Source: Chaunax sp. Z400
Lineage: Eukaryota > Chordata > Actinopteri > Lophiiformes > Chaunacidae
Assembly (NCBI GenBank): GCA_037577475.1
Contig: CM075194.1
Span: forward strand, 10,186,492 to 10,250,491
Length of the DNA stretch: 64,000 nucleotides
Direction: 5' to 3'
Shown here: piece by piece, positions 40,381-53,341 of the stretch
Position numbering within the stretch: position 1 is the first letter of the stretch
Layout: the number at the start of each line of letters is the position of its first letter
The notes under the pieces: generated by a model
Told to the model about the DNA's origin: nothing
Seen by the model: the letters and a program-made list of their open reading frames with translations, nothing else
The model's database searches: none
Translations under genes and position numbers: made by a program

Positions 40381-40860
40381 CATACCTCCGACAACGCCAC
40401 TGAAATTAATAAATTGTGTAATTGCACCCAGGGTTGCTTTACTCTCATCTGCCTCATGCTAAATTAAGTAACACCACCTTATTTGTTGACCCTGCAAACT
40501 TGCTTCTATCATATGGAGCTATGTCTTTATAATCAGTATTTTATGAGTTATCAACAAAAATATGATTTTCCATAATAGTGGATCTGGATCTATTTTCCAT
40601 CTAGATAAAACTTTCACAGATGGATGAAACTGTCTGAATGACTCTGCATTGTCGAAGCCACATATTGGTGGTAGTGTTATGTCTCTATGTATCTTGTTAC
40701 CGTGCTGTGACCCATTACATATTGGCCCCCTCTAACATTTATATTTTGATCTCCCAGATCCGGATTAAGATCCAGATCTGATGATGAGGGCATTATAACT
40801 AAAATTGTTGTATGTTCACCTCTACCATGTACTGGAGAGGTACCTTTCTATATTTTGGGA
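40381..40860 (-). mobile_element. family E-related element, reverse copy
   Basis: It begins CATACCTCCGACAACGCCAC, continues AATTGCACCCAGGG, ATGATTTTCCATAATAGTGG, CCACATATTGGTGGTAGTG, TTACCGTGCTGTGRCC and AGATCCGGATTAAGATCCAG, and ends CACCTCTACCATGTACTGG. The same blocks occur in inverted order at 44290-44825, so the two copies are homologous over some 450 bp in opposite orientation. Confidence 0.75.
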
Positions 40861-43800
40861 ATCTTAAGCATTTTATTTATTTATTTTTACTTTGAAAATG
40901 TAACTTTTTATCAGATATGCAACAAGAATTGCAATTAACAGGGACATCTTAGATAATTTCTCTCTAGCCGTCTATGAAATGTACCCGTAGCAGGGAATCC
41001 TGGGTATTTCATGCTTATCTCTCAAAGCCAAACATGCAGGATTGAAAGTTTGCATCATACTGTACAACATGATAAATTTCACTAACGACAAGAATACCAT
41101 GAAAAATCGTTTCGGCTTTAATTGTTATCGCCTATTCTAAAGCGAAAAAAATGAAATATCCATGAAGTTGTTTTACCTTTCCTGAAAAGAAAATCATATG
41201 ACCAAAAGATGTGTAGATCAATAACCAACTCAACACCAACACGCTTTTTTTTCCCATTGCTGATTATTTTCAATTTTATTTAGTTTTAGGAATTATTTTT
41301 AGATTAAAACACACATTTATGCCATTTAGCCTTAAGTCACAGTCTTAATTAAAATTCAGTGCAAATACAAACTTCAATGCAAGTACTTATTTTATTGGTT
41401 ATTTAATTACTTTGAAGTACTCAAATTTATTTCACAGAAAGCACATTCTGAGCTGGCCTTACCACAACAAGACCCTCCTTCCTGTAAATGTTGCTTCATG
41501 TTCTCCTCTTGCAGCTGGAAACAGCAAAAATGTGATTCTAGGGAAGATAAATTTGAGGTGAAATGAAAGCGCATTTGTGTATCTTCCAGTATCCAATCAG
41601 TCTTTCCTGGGTATGAAAGCAACAGAGTGTTGTTTGGATTAAACAGAACATGAACTGCATACTGTAGCTAGTTTTACCAGTGGTGACCTAAATACCACCT
41701 GGAGAAACGGAAAAGGCATCATTTAAACAAAGAAGAAAACAGAAACCAAAGGCAGTTCTAAGTGCAAAAACATCAGAGTTGTACTTTGCTCCAGAAATGT
41801 CACAAAAGAACATTTCTTTCTATATATACACATTTTCCTTTAAAAAAAAGGGGCTTATTATGTTATTTGTGTTATGTTTTACAGTTCTGAAGATTTTTTT
41901 TGAAGGGAACATTTTTTTTCTCTTGCTTACCCCGAATCAGCACAAGAATAAAATATTAAAGATTAAATATATAATAATGTGATCTCTTTTTGGAGGGTTG
42001 GACAACGCCAAGTGTAATTAACGATTATGAATTATTCATGTATACAAGAAGATGCAATACATTAGCCATTAATCCCCAGTAGGTGACAGGTTCTCGGCCC
42101 GAGCTAATGGAATAATTGTCTCCTTTAATTTTGTCAGTAGAGTCAAAAGGAGTCAGAGACTCCAAAGGTTGTATTTCACGTTGGGCTCGTATTCTCCCAG
42201 ACATCTAAAGACAAAGTCAGACAACTGCAAGGTCATGTCCGTTGGTAGACTCATTAAGAAATTGGTCAGGTGTTACACAGTCGGTATTGATGACAGATTT
42301 ACTGTCTGTTCTCCGTAATGCTGGAGCTCATCGTTTGATGTCTTTATTTTCATTTGTACCCTGTAAAGCAGTAAAGGAACTGCTTGTTAAATGATGTTTT
42401 GATGCATTTGTCATCAGCCTGTGTAAGATCTTAACTTTGCTTCACATGAATGCATTGTTATGTCTTATAACTGTTGGAAAAAACATCTATTTCACAACAC
42501 TGTGCTTGGTTCTTGAAATAACTCACTAAATCAATGAGCTCTTGCGCTCAAGGCGCTGCTCAAGCTCGTTTCACACTCGTTGCACTATTCTCTGGTTTAT
42601 GTGTGAATTGTTGTGGAAAAAGAAAACCTGATTACCTGCAGGATGAGTTCAACCGGGGGGGGGGGGGGCGGCTGAGTAAGCTGGTGCCTTGACATGATCC
42701 CCTGCAAAGATGGACAACTACTCTCTCCTCAGTGTTATGGTGCAGTGATAAACATTGCTGTGTGGAGGCTTGACCTCAGTAAAATCACAATTTAATGTTT
42801 TTTTCCCCTCACATCCTGGTGAATAGAAACACTCAGCTGTCATTGCAGTGTGTTTGTGTCATTTTTCAAGTCCCTGTCTGAACTTAAATGAGAGTCGGAG
42901 ATGAGATTTTGTTCTGAGTAGAGCGCTACCTGTTTAAATCAAACAGTCACCATGGTGAATATTAATGGAGTCTGTTAATGCCAACTGGACTGGACACCGT
43001 TTGCACCAGACTGAATACTGATCAGTAGCAGGGTCACATGAAAATCAGTGAAGTAAGCCACCAAATGTCATACAAAAATAATATTTTTACTGCTGTTGTT
43101 GTTGTGTCAACTTGTATTTTCTGACTGTTATGTCCTGGTTAATCTCTGTTCTTACCTCCTGTGTCAGCTAGATGTCAGTAGCTGACAAATTTTTGCGGGG
43201 CGGATAATTGACCAGACCAAAACGATGCCTTGCAAGGACCTCATATACTGTACTGTGTGTCAGAAACGGAGGCTGGAAAAATATCAGAAAGATTAGAACT
43301 TAACAATTTGATACAAACAAATCTGAAGACAATCTAGCAAATGGCTGTTTTTCTATCTTTAGTACAGAACATGTTTAATTTTCATTCAAATTCAACTATT
43401 ATTAGTGTTCATTGTTCTTGATTGACTGTTTAAATGTATATCGGTTCAATGTTAATCAATCTATTGAACACACAATTAGAACAGCCACTAATATATGTCT
43501 TACACTGCACTGTGCAGATTAATATCTTGAAATACTGATTATCTGTCAGCAGAGAGCAGTGTGTGTTCATCTCTCTCCTCCTCATCTTTAAACCAGACTT
43601 GTCGTCGGAGCTGTGAAAATTAGTCTGGCAGCCTAAATGAAGACATGCCCTCTGTTCCTTGGCAGTCATCTGCATGCCTGTTCTTTCTGCCTCTGTATCC
43701 TACGCCTGTCCTCACGGCACCATTTGGTGTTCAACAAAGCAGCAGCAGCTCTGTGTTTTCAGCTTGTCAGAGGAAGGTAATCGAGCCCAACAAGCAGACA

Positions 43801-44289
43801 GCCGCTGTGATGTTTGTGACCCCATTAGAATTTGACTGTGTGCCAAAGTCGGACTGCCGCTGCTGCCGCTGCCCAGACACCTTATGAGGGGACTCTCATT
43901 GCAAGTCATGTTTTAATTAGTCATGATATAATTCATCAATATGGTCTTATTTCCTATGTATTGTCTATCAATTAATTTGGACCCGTTGGAGACGTGTTCA
44001 GTCTGTTTTTCCATGATCTGCTTCATAGAGATTTACCTTCTATGAGTTAAAAAAACAAAAAACAATGCAGAAACCTAGAAACAAATCTTATGCTTATAGT
44101 TCTAATGTATTCAATGCTGATGCTAACTGTACTGATTTTACAGCCCTTTACAATGAAATTCATCCCTCCATAAAAAGACTTGTTAATTCTTCAAGTAAGG
44201 CTTACATAAGCCTGTGCCATCATACCTGCATTATTGTATGTATGTCTGCAATTTTAGATGTAATGGCGTCCGCCAATGAGCGTTGGAGT
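40861..44289. other. intergenic, no gene seen
   Basis: AT-rich and unique-looking, with a 14-G homopolymer at 42655-42668. A block at 41990-42210 rich in ATTA and SOX-like sites is a candidate enhancer. Confidence 0.5.
42655..42668. repeat. (G)14 homopolymer
   Basis: Fourteen consecutive G after AACC. It could form a G-quadruplex, and the assembled length may be unreliable. Confidence 0.9.
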
Positions 44290-44825
44290 TGTTAAGAGAT
44301 TTTGATGACATTTTGCATAGAGCTTGATCTTGGGGCTGAGGATTCATTAATTGTACACAGTGGTGGATGCTTGTTGCCCATGATGCCTGTTGGATTCAGA
44401 TCAGAATTGTAATCAAGATCTGGTAGATTAAAACATATGGTTGGATGGGGGTAATTTCTATTAGGCCACAGCACGGTAATAGTGAAGGGTAGAGAGGGGT
44501 GGAGGCATCACTGCCACCAATATGGAGCTGAGATAATGTTGCTTTGGATTCATTCAAATAGATTCATGTATCTGTGAAAGGTAAGAATTTGTAGCCATGA
44601 AAAACTAGATCTGAATCCACCATTATGGAAAATCATATTTTTTTTCTACTGATGATGAACAAATGAATCCTAGGAGTAGCTTTCCAGGGTCAAGGAATTA
44701 GATGGAATTACTTAATTTTGAGTAAAAGTGACATCATCATGGTGACATCACCGTATTGTGTACAAAGCCCTGGGTGCAATGATACAATTGATTATTGACA
44801 AACGGCATTGAAAGAGGTATGCATC
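44290..44825 (+). mobile_element. family E-related element, forward copy
   Basis: Reverse-complement homologue of 40381-40860. Shared blocks include CCACCAATATGGAGCTGAG, CTGAATCCACCATTATGG then AAAATCAT, CCCTGGGTGCAATGATACAA, and a GAGGTATGCATCCTC end. It is an old, substitution-rich copy without an open frame. Confidence 0.75.
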
Positions 44826-47315
44826 CTCGTTTTCATGGTGTGGTCATTCATAATCATGTGATTATTCAGTTTTCACTTTTGATTAAATCATTTTTTGGCA
44901 TAAATCAGTGTTAGGTGAGAAAAATAACATTTATTAAACCTTGAAAACCGCTGGATAAAGCTTTGAGATTTTTTTTAGGCTTCGTATGAATGAATAACTG
45001 AAGGCCATTGTTTATTTATTTGACTAATGCTTTATTATTCACCTAGAAACTTTTTCTAAAAACAATATAAGAGGTTGGACCAGACAGAAATTTCCTCCTA
45101 TTACAATATATCCTACTCTAACGTGACAGAATACCAGCCAGAGAGATTTTTAAAAATTTTTATTAATGTATTAATGGCTTATAACTAATCTATAAAGTAA
45201 TAATGAGTGACTTATTGACCATTAGGAAGGTCATTACAACTTATAAAGGGCACCTTATTAAAAAATGGGACATACTATAATGTATTACTATTTATATGAA
45301 AATACATGGTGTTATCATGTATTAGGAGGAAAAGCAAAATCATTTAATCAAACCTGACTCTTTTACGAAGTGTCCACTTATAATTGCATATTGCAACAAA
45401 AGACGCCTCTTGGATATAAAGAGATGTGCTTCAAACAGCAGAACGAGTGAATGAATATTCAGCAGCTGCTCTGCCTGTTTGCCACCTCGACAACTGGACT
45501 GATTGAAGGTTCACTGGGGTGTTTCGGCCCTTGAATACGACTGTGTCTGGTCAGTGGCTTTTTTCTGCTTAAACCTCGCATCTGCCTGACCTTAATCATC
45601 TGGCCATGGAGTCATCCATTCCTCTCCTCTGGGTACAAATCAGACTCAGTGAGTGAGAAGTACAGTACAGCAAAAGCCTTTCTGCTGAGCTTATCCACCA
45701 CAGTCTAAGTAGTTAGCAAGCATTGATTTCACACCAGATCAAATCTGTCTTGTACTGTGTGACCAGCAGTCTTTGCACCTTAATGCTGGAGTTCAAAGAA
45801 CAAAAAGCAGAAGAGGTTTTATTTGAATCAGTCGTTTTTCATGTGCTCATAAACCGACATTTCACCATAATAGTCGATTTTCCAGAAGCCCCATGGTCTG
45901 CACTCTATCGATCTGCTCAGCAGCCTTTGTTTGGACAACAGTGACAGACACTGGGAGTCGTCCAGTGTCATCTTACGACAGCACAACTGCCCCCACCCCT
46001 CCACTTTTCCTGCTCCTCTGCCCATTAAAACCCATTAAAAAACTGCTTACTGTGATCTGTCCTTTCCCATGAAGGGATCTATGTCTTTATCTTTACTCCA
46101 ACCTTTGTCATCTACACCCTTTCACAATAAAATGACTCAGTGAAGTCAGAGGTTGTTTTTTTTGTTGTGACTGATTATTAGCTCTAAACACTGATATGTT
46201 TTGTTATATTCAGAAAGTATAAACCTTAAACCTTGCAGCAGGAAGCTGAGACACAGCATGATATTCAAACTGCAAGAGAAAATCTCCCAGCTTACTTTCG
46301 AGACTTTCCAGTTGGCTAACACAATTCTTGAGTCAGCCTGGCTTTAAAAAAAAACAAGTTGACAGGAGAACTATTTCATCATGATGCTGCAGAACGTGAC
46401 ATCAAACCCCTCCTCCTTCACCTGAGTGGAGCAGAATGTAGTAAAGGAACAATTCACTCAAAAATGAAAATTCAGTCATTATCTCCTGATATTGTCTTGT
46501 TTTATTTTCCTAAAATCTGAGGGGGTAATAAAGTTTTATATTTCACTCACTGTGTTGATAGTAATGACCAACTTTCTAAGGTAAAGACTACAAAGCATGT
46601 TTGTTAGTGAGCATCCTTGGCTTGGCTCCTAAATGCAAGACAAACTGCTTCGAAGAATCTCGCTCTAATGACTTTCTCTTCCTCGTCTAATCTGCTAATA
46701 AAGCTGTGAGAGTGTCTGTGAATGTGTTTGTCTGGGTGTGTGTTTTCAGGAAAGAGGAGATGGATGTGTGGGTGTGTTGTTTGCACATGTTTTATGATCT
46801 TAATACAAGTATAATTATACGAGAGCAGTTGGTTCTCACAGTTAGATGGAAATTAATGATTTTTTTTCTTGTTACTCTCCTCTGGTCAGGTTTTACCTTC
46901 TAGTTATTCAAACGATGAAAGACTGGAAAATTATTCACCTCAAAGTTGGACTTGAATTTGTATTCTCCTCACTTTTTGTGCAAGGACATACAAACTATAA
47001 TGAAGCTACTGTTTTCCAAAAGAACATAAAACTCTTTCAGGGCCTAGTTTTGGAAAACAGTGCCTTTGCTTCAGGCATCTCAGTGGGTGCTCTGGCTGCA
47101 GTGGTGTTGGAAGCAGAGATGCACTGTCAGCTTCTGTAATAGGCTACGTACTGGAGCACGTCGTAGACCAGACCAGCCCATGCAGGTATGGCCCATGTCA
47201 AGTCATGCTCGTACCCCTTTTTAGGCCATAGAGAACCAAAGATTCTGTAGATTTGAAAGATTTTCTTTGAATTTACAATTTGCGACCTTTCCTTTTAAAG
47301 AAGCTACAGACTGAT
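44826..47315. other. intergenic with repeat fragments
   Basis: A region near 45150-45300 (repeated TTATAAAGGG / TAATGTATTA strings) resembles a fish MITE but is too decayed to bound. A clearer fragment lies at 46442-46540. No exon was found. Confidence 0.4.
46442..46540. repeat. fragment of a common fish repeat
   Basis: GTAAAGGAACAATTCACTC, AAAAATGAAAATTCAGTCATT and ATCTCCTGATATTG follow the well-known fish repeat start GGGACAGTTCACCCAAAAATGAAAATTCAGTCATTATCT. The rest is missing or diverged. Confidence 0.65.
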
Positions 47316-47361
47316 ACATATATACCTATATATATATATATATATATATAGGTATATATGT
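47316..47361. repeat. 46-bp palindromic (TA)n microsatellite
   Basis: ACATATATACC, then a (TA)n core, then GGTATATATGT. The whole tract is its own reverse complement and can extrude as a cruciform. Confidence 0.9.
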
Positions 47362-50300
47362 ATCTATATAGTCATAAAGTTATGAACAGTCATGTGTTGT
47401 CTTTGGTTTAGCCTAGTGGTGTACAGCTGAATTCAAAAGGTGATGCAATCTGTTGGCTTAAAAAACAAACAAACAACAAGTAACTACATACATTGTGTCA
47501 GCTATTTTTTGAATGGAATTGAATACAAAATTTTTTAAATCAAGAAAGACATTTTAGACTCTATAGCAAATAATATAAAAAAATATATTCTCTTTGCTTG
47601 CAGAACATCGCCATGCTATCTAATGTTCACACACTGGGGTGGCGTTATGCCGCCATTGGTTGGTTCAGTATAAATAAACAAAGGTGGCATAGAGAAGGGT
47701 GTTTGCTGCAGTGCTATAATCTCTGGGTAAAAAGGGGCTAGGATCAAACATTTACGGCCAGTGAATAATTCACATGTAGGGGGCGCTATCACTGCAGTAA
47801 AACAAAATTAATTTATAATTTTGACCAAATAAGTCAAAAGTGATTTCCCTCGCATCTGTTCGCTTTATTTCAATGAGTCGTTAAGAAAGGGGAACCCTCC
47901 TACCACCCTGCTCAAATCTGTTGTAAATCTGTAAAAGTATCTGCACTTTCCTCACTGATCCTCCTCACCTCACCAGTACAATAAGATCCCCTCAAAATAT
48001 TCCAAAATATTTGTGATCTTAAGAAGCCTACTTGGTTGAGAGGTTTATCTCCAGCATAACACAATCGGGGGGGAAAATTCCCATGCAAAAAAATAAAAAA
48101 TCTGATTTATAATATCTAACAGTCGAGCTAAACCTGCCGGTTTCACACTTTCCTCTGAAGTTTTACATTTATATCAGGATTTGTCATGGCTTTCAAGTCT
48201 GTTCCCTGATTTTGATCACAGGATTATTTCTCTGCATGAATAAAAGCGAAGAAAAGGCAGCTGGATATGTGCAGCCCTTTGTGACAGGAAATCTATATCG
48301 GACACATCTGCAGGGGAAATCCTCTCAGCGTTCTAATTGAGGGAGGACTTTGGATTCAGGGGAGTCACGACATTGATACTCTGGAATGAACTGTGACCTG
48401 GTTAGGTAGAAAAAGTGTCTTGATTGTCTTCAAGCTTTTGAACAGGGAGCACCGAAGATTATTTGAGAATGGTAAAACCTAGATCTAGTCTACTTGTTTC
48501 TTTTCTCAGGTTGCATGTCAGTGTATCAGAGCAATTGTCAGGATAATCTAAGATGTGTCCTGTCAAGCTATTTCACCCCCACCTGAGATATCACCCGATA
48601 TCTCAATATATTCCAGGAGGTATTTGATGATTAAGTGCAACATTTACCTTTCATGCTGTTTCCTCAATCCATTTAACATGCTTCAGCTTCAGCTTCTTAT
48701 TTAATACATTTCCCAGAATCCCATTTGACAACCCCAGAGAATGTGCAATTTTCTGCATTCAGCTGCAAAACAACAGTGACAATCATATCAAGTGCAAAGC
48801 AGTGCATTTTTTTCCAGTTGGAAAAATAAACTGGTCCGTAGAAGAAAAATATATTGAGCAACTGACCATTAACTTGAGTACTGATGTTTTTTCTGCAACA
48901 ACTTAACCAGTGTGTATTTTTATGATTGACATAATGTACATTTTGATGGTTACTACATTAATCATATTTATCATTTATCAAATAAGTCATATTTTAGATG
49001 AGTATAATTTAAGACTTTGCACGTGTCATGTTGTAATGTTTTATGCTTTGAATGGAGAGAATGAGAATGGTCACTTAAACTGAGAGTCTACTGAAGAAGA
49101 TCAGATAAAATGATCCTGTATCAACTCTCCTTTGTCTGCTTTTTTAGCTTAAATTGTGTTAAGCTGCAGCCAAGAAATTAGATCATGTTATGTTTCTGTA
49201 TTTTTGATGTCATGAATTATCTGTAGGTAGTGTTTAAAACAAATATAAGTCAAAGTTTATATTCTTACTCTTGATACACTGTTCTAATTTAATTATGGCA
49301 AACCTTTTTGCCAAAAACAGATTACACATTTGATTCTTTTGCGAGTCAAGTTGAATTACATCGCCTGTGATCCTGCATGAAGGGTGTCGTTTTGTACTGA
49401 AATCATTTGTATGCTATTGATATGTTTACTGGAAGAAGAAAAAAAGACAGTGAGCTGCAGTTTCCTAGCATTCAATTTTAATGTGCGCAGCTGGAAATGC
49501 ATTTGAATAACAACAGAAGCAGCCTGACGTTTCCAGTCAAGACTATGTCTTCTTGATTTGGTTGGGATTGTGTGGTGGATGGATTAATCGCCTGCACAGC
49601 TTTTCTGTGAAACCATCAAAACGATGTCAGCTCAGCTAGATCGAGATGGAACGTCTACATGGACAATCTGCTGGGTTGAATCATCCATCTGCGGTGCACA
49701 ACAATCTTCTGCACATTGTTCACCGAGCATCTTTCAGCTTTGAAAGAGGGAATGCTTTTCAAAGGCTGTGCTCTCTGGTTGTGGATTCAGGTGAAACAAC
49801 AGCTTAAAGCAGGCTTCTGGGCACATGTGAAGTTAAGCAGCTGAGGTTTCTCAAACAGCCCTGTTTGTTTTGCTTCATTGCCTAACCCATTATATTTAAT
49901 GAAATTGTGGATTTAAGCTGTTTTTAGTCTTAGTTTTTCTCCTCCAACAGGATTATTCCAGAATGTTACCAGTCACATAGCAACTCATAATAAAGTGAAA
50001 AATTACTCTGACACATATATGACCTAAAAGATAGAAACCCAAAGAAGATGAAATAAAAATAAATACGTTAAGGCTGGTTTGGTGTCTGTGTCCTTATCCT
50101 GCTAGCTTTGTGCTCCACTCCGTTTTTCTCCATCTTTCAAATTGATTTGTAGGCAGACAGAGAAATATGTCTCAGAGCCAGGAGAGCTGTGGACTCTTAA
50201 AGGGTTGGTTTCTTCCTCCATCTTCTTCTTTGAGGCTCTGTTGTAATCTCACACAGCTGTCAGATGCAGGAGAATAAAGATTTCTAAAGATTTCAATCCG

Positions 50301-50511
50301 ATTGAGGGAACAGTTGTGCCCAAGTTTTCTCTTTTTTTGTCATCTCAGAATTCATAACACTGACAGAGATTGATGCGCAATGCATTTAATGAATATAGTA
50401 GATGTGTGCCAACGCTGTGGATGTGTTGCATAAAGTTTAATGCATTACCATTGCTCTCCATCCATGTCCTCCAAGACAAGCCATCCCAATGAAATCAGTT
50501 TTCAAGATGTA
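47362..50511. other. intergenic, no gene seen
   Basis: No exon or clear mobile element was recognised. The stretch 49320-49740 is non-repetitive and has homeobox-like and E-box motifs (GCGCAGCTGG, GGATTAATCG); it is a candidate conserved element. Confidence 0.45.
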
Positions 50512-50521
50512 TTTATTTATT
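50512..50521 (-). terminator. candidate distal tandem poly(A) signal for TUNAR
   Basis: Two overlapping hexamers (AATAAATAAA) on the minus strand, with a TG-rich stretch about 50 nt further on. If used, the terminal exon would have a 2.8 kb 3' UTR, in line with the long last exon expected of a lncRNA-type transcript. A fish repeat at 51086-51457 would then be exonised. This is inference from motif only. Confidence 0.3.
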
Positions 50522-51085
50522 AACTGCAAGCTGAAAAAACCTACTTGTCACTCTGAATATACTATTCAATGACTTTAAATACTGATTTAGCATACACACA
50601 AATAAAACATAACAATAAATTCAGATTATGTAGCTTTAGGAAAGATAAGCAAACAATAAGGATAACAGGAACTTTTACATCAAATATGAATACATTCGAA
50701 ACACTTGTCCATGTGCTTACTAGGCTTTCATTTTCCATATTGTGTTAAACAAGTAGGAACACCTCACTCAAGACAAAACTCTTCATTATTAACAAAACCG
50801 TGTGGTAGAAATCCAGTCCCATTAGGAATGCAGTGGAGTAGATCGGGATACTTCTTCCACTCTTCTGACTGTGAGGCAGGTGGCATCATAAAGACACCGT
50901 CACTGGTTTGTTTTTCCCTTTCCTTCACCTCTGACTGGTGAAGTTGAGACACTTAGATCTCAGGCACTTTCTGAAATCATGAGGTTGTTAACTGACAAAT
51001 ACAAAAATAATAGTTTACACATGATGTAGCTTTGTCTACATACTGTACATCATTATTGACCTTTTCTCAGGCCTTCTTTTTAAAT

Positions 51086-51457
51086 AGTAACGGTTTGAGA
51101 TTTTGGGAAATATGCTCTTTCGCTTTCTGGCTGGGATTTAAATAAGAAGATCACTTTTAAATATGAAGCTACAGTGAGGACATAATTAACTTAGCATAAA
51201 GGCTGAAAGCAGTGGAAACCAGCTCACCTGATGCCGTCCAAAAGGTAAAGAATGTACCTCCCAGCACCTCTAATGCTCACTAGTTAACATGTCACAGTTG
51301 TGGTTCAGTGAGAGGTAATCAGAAATTTAATTAAAATCATCAGGTTATGGTTTTACAGGGAGGTTATATGTCTGACTATTTTTCAGCTTATCTTCACCTT
51401 GAGATTGCTGTGCAACCAGCAGAGACTTCCAGCATATTTCCCAAAATGTCGAACTAA
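51086..51457 (-). mobile_element. inverted-repeat fish DNA element (MITE-like)
   Basis: The left end GGTTTGAGATTTTGGGAAAT then ATGCT pairs with the right end AGCATATTTCCCAAAATGTC then GAAC. The interior (ATATGAAGCTACAG, TTAGCATAAAGGCTG, CCAGCACCTCTAATGCTCAC, ATGGTTTTACAGGGAGGTTA) follows a widespread percomorph repeat in order. It may lie inside the TUNAR 3' UTR if the distal poly(A) signal is used. Confidence 0.85.
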
Positions 51458-53086
51458 TTATGTAATGCAATTTAATTAAAATGAATGTGCAATGGTTATT
51501 TCACATGTGGAAATTCTAATCCACATGTGAAAACCACCTGTGAATTTGTGATTTTGGTGAAATTATGAAATTTCTCATGTGACATTTTCATAAGGGTCTG
51601 AGGAAACTGAGAAGAAAGACAAGGGAAATCATTTTGCATGCCTCTCATACACAAATGAGTGAAAAATAGAAAGTTCATCTCAGTTCAATCATAACATGAC
51701 TTGACCTGATTTAATTTGTACAAGTTGAAACACACTGGCCCAGCGCCTCAACCAAAAAAAGCAGAAATTCTTTGTTTTTACACCTTCTCTGTTCATGCTT
51801 CACCCTCAAGTATAAAAATGTTGCCATATCCTTGGTCAAGTACAATGTTGCCTATTTAACTTATTTCATCTCCCAGAGAGATGAAATGTAAGACATGGAG
51901 CACAAATAACACAGTGTAAGTTTAGTCAATCAAAGAGAAAAATCCCCACAAAAATCACTGGTCTTGTAAATTTACAGTCCACTGTAGCAAAACGTGTACC
52001 CAGCCAACATGACAGAAAAGGATTAAAAAAAAAGAAGAAAAGTGGCCCAGGTCTGGAAAAAAATCACATTTACAGAGTCACAATTCAAGAACTCAAAGGT
52101 TTGAGATGTTATTTAAGATAAAAGCAGAGTACTTTTATAAAATTGCCCAATAAATGATCTTTTGTCAAGAAAAACAATGCACTAGCACTGACACTGGCAT
52201 TGAATTATATGTATATACAATAAGTATAGTAATAATAACCTGATTTTTTTACATCATGGAAATAACCATTCCCTCATGTTTTAAGGCATACAGTCATTAT
52301 GCACAAGTCTATGTTTTGAATAAATAATGTGTAAACCGAGATCAGTGGTTGAAAAATGCAAACTATTCTAAGCTCTCAAGCTCAGTACATTCTATATGTA
52401 CAGTTATGGGTGAACAGGTTGCAGTGTGTCCCATGTATACAGTATGCTTCTTTATTGGCATGTTTGTGTATTCAGATCAACCTTAAGTAGATGCATCTGG
52501 CTCAAACGTTTTTCTCCAGAGCTGAAAAACGCTGTTTTCAGCGTTGATGATTGTGAAGTGATTCATTCTGAACTTGAATAATAAATGGTTATCATGCTAT
52601 ATTTGTCTGATCGTTGCTCATTTTACATCAAGCACAAGTGCATCAATTTTCAGGCAGCATTTCCACACTTTAAACTGACTTAATGCCATTTAAAGACACA
52701 ATTTGTTTCGGTAAATGCATTTCAAACAACTTAGAAATATGTGAATGTAACCCGTTTTCAGGTGGTGTAGTATCCAATGAAATAAAACACCATCCAATCA
52801 ATATTTCCAACAAAAAAAAAAAATAGAAATCAGCATTTAAATCTGACATTGATGGATGTACAGTATGTTGTATTTTCTGGAGAGAAAAATTAAATAAACA
52901 GGAGTGCAGAAACCTGTGTTGGCCTTCTCTGTACATCTCCGTCTTTTATCCCATCTCATCAAATCAGATCATTTCCATATTTTAATAAGAACAAGTAAAA
53001 AACATTTAAGCAGTGTCCACGCTGTCTCAGCAGTCTTTGATGTCATCTTTTGAGCATCTCTTCTTCACTTCATGCATTTATGTGCA

Positions 53087-53092
53087 TTTATT
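53087..53092 (-). terminator. candidate proximal poly(A) signal for TUNAR
   Basis: AATAAA on the minus strand (TTTATT on the plus strand), about 250 nt after the TUNAR stop codon. It is the first canonical hexamer I found downstream. AT-rich DNA yields such hexamers by chance, so actual cleavage here is only possible. Confidence 0.35.
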
Positions 53093-53341
53093 TTCTGGAT
53101 AATTCTACCTGTACAGGGCAGAGGAACAAGCCAGTGTCACATAGTCTCAGTGTTCTGAAGTGATGCAGGATGGACGACATAAAGTGATCACATAATCTTA
53201 GATCCAGTTCACCACCAGGGAAGCTGGGCCTCTTCGTTGTACCTCTCATCCTTATTTCCAAATGAGTCCATATACTGTATCTGCAATGGCACAGATGAGG
53301 TCTGATCTGCCGGCTGATGAAGCACATTAAGAGTCTGAGAT

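Larger units (their letters stand above)
50522..53341 (-). other. region downstream of the TUNAR stop, possible long 3' UTR
   Basis: No coding frame is recognisable here. The block 51470-53340 is free of repeats I recognise and is AT-rich. The megamind/TUNA lincRNA is known for conserved noncoding sequence in its last exon, so this is where it would lie. The stretch 50540-51085 is AT-rich unique-looking DNA. Transcript extent cannot be fixed without RNA data. Confidence 0.4.
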
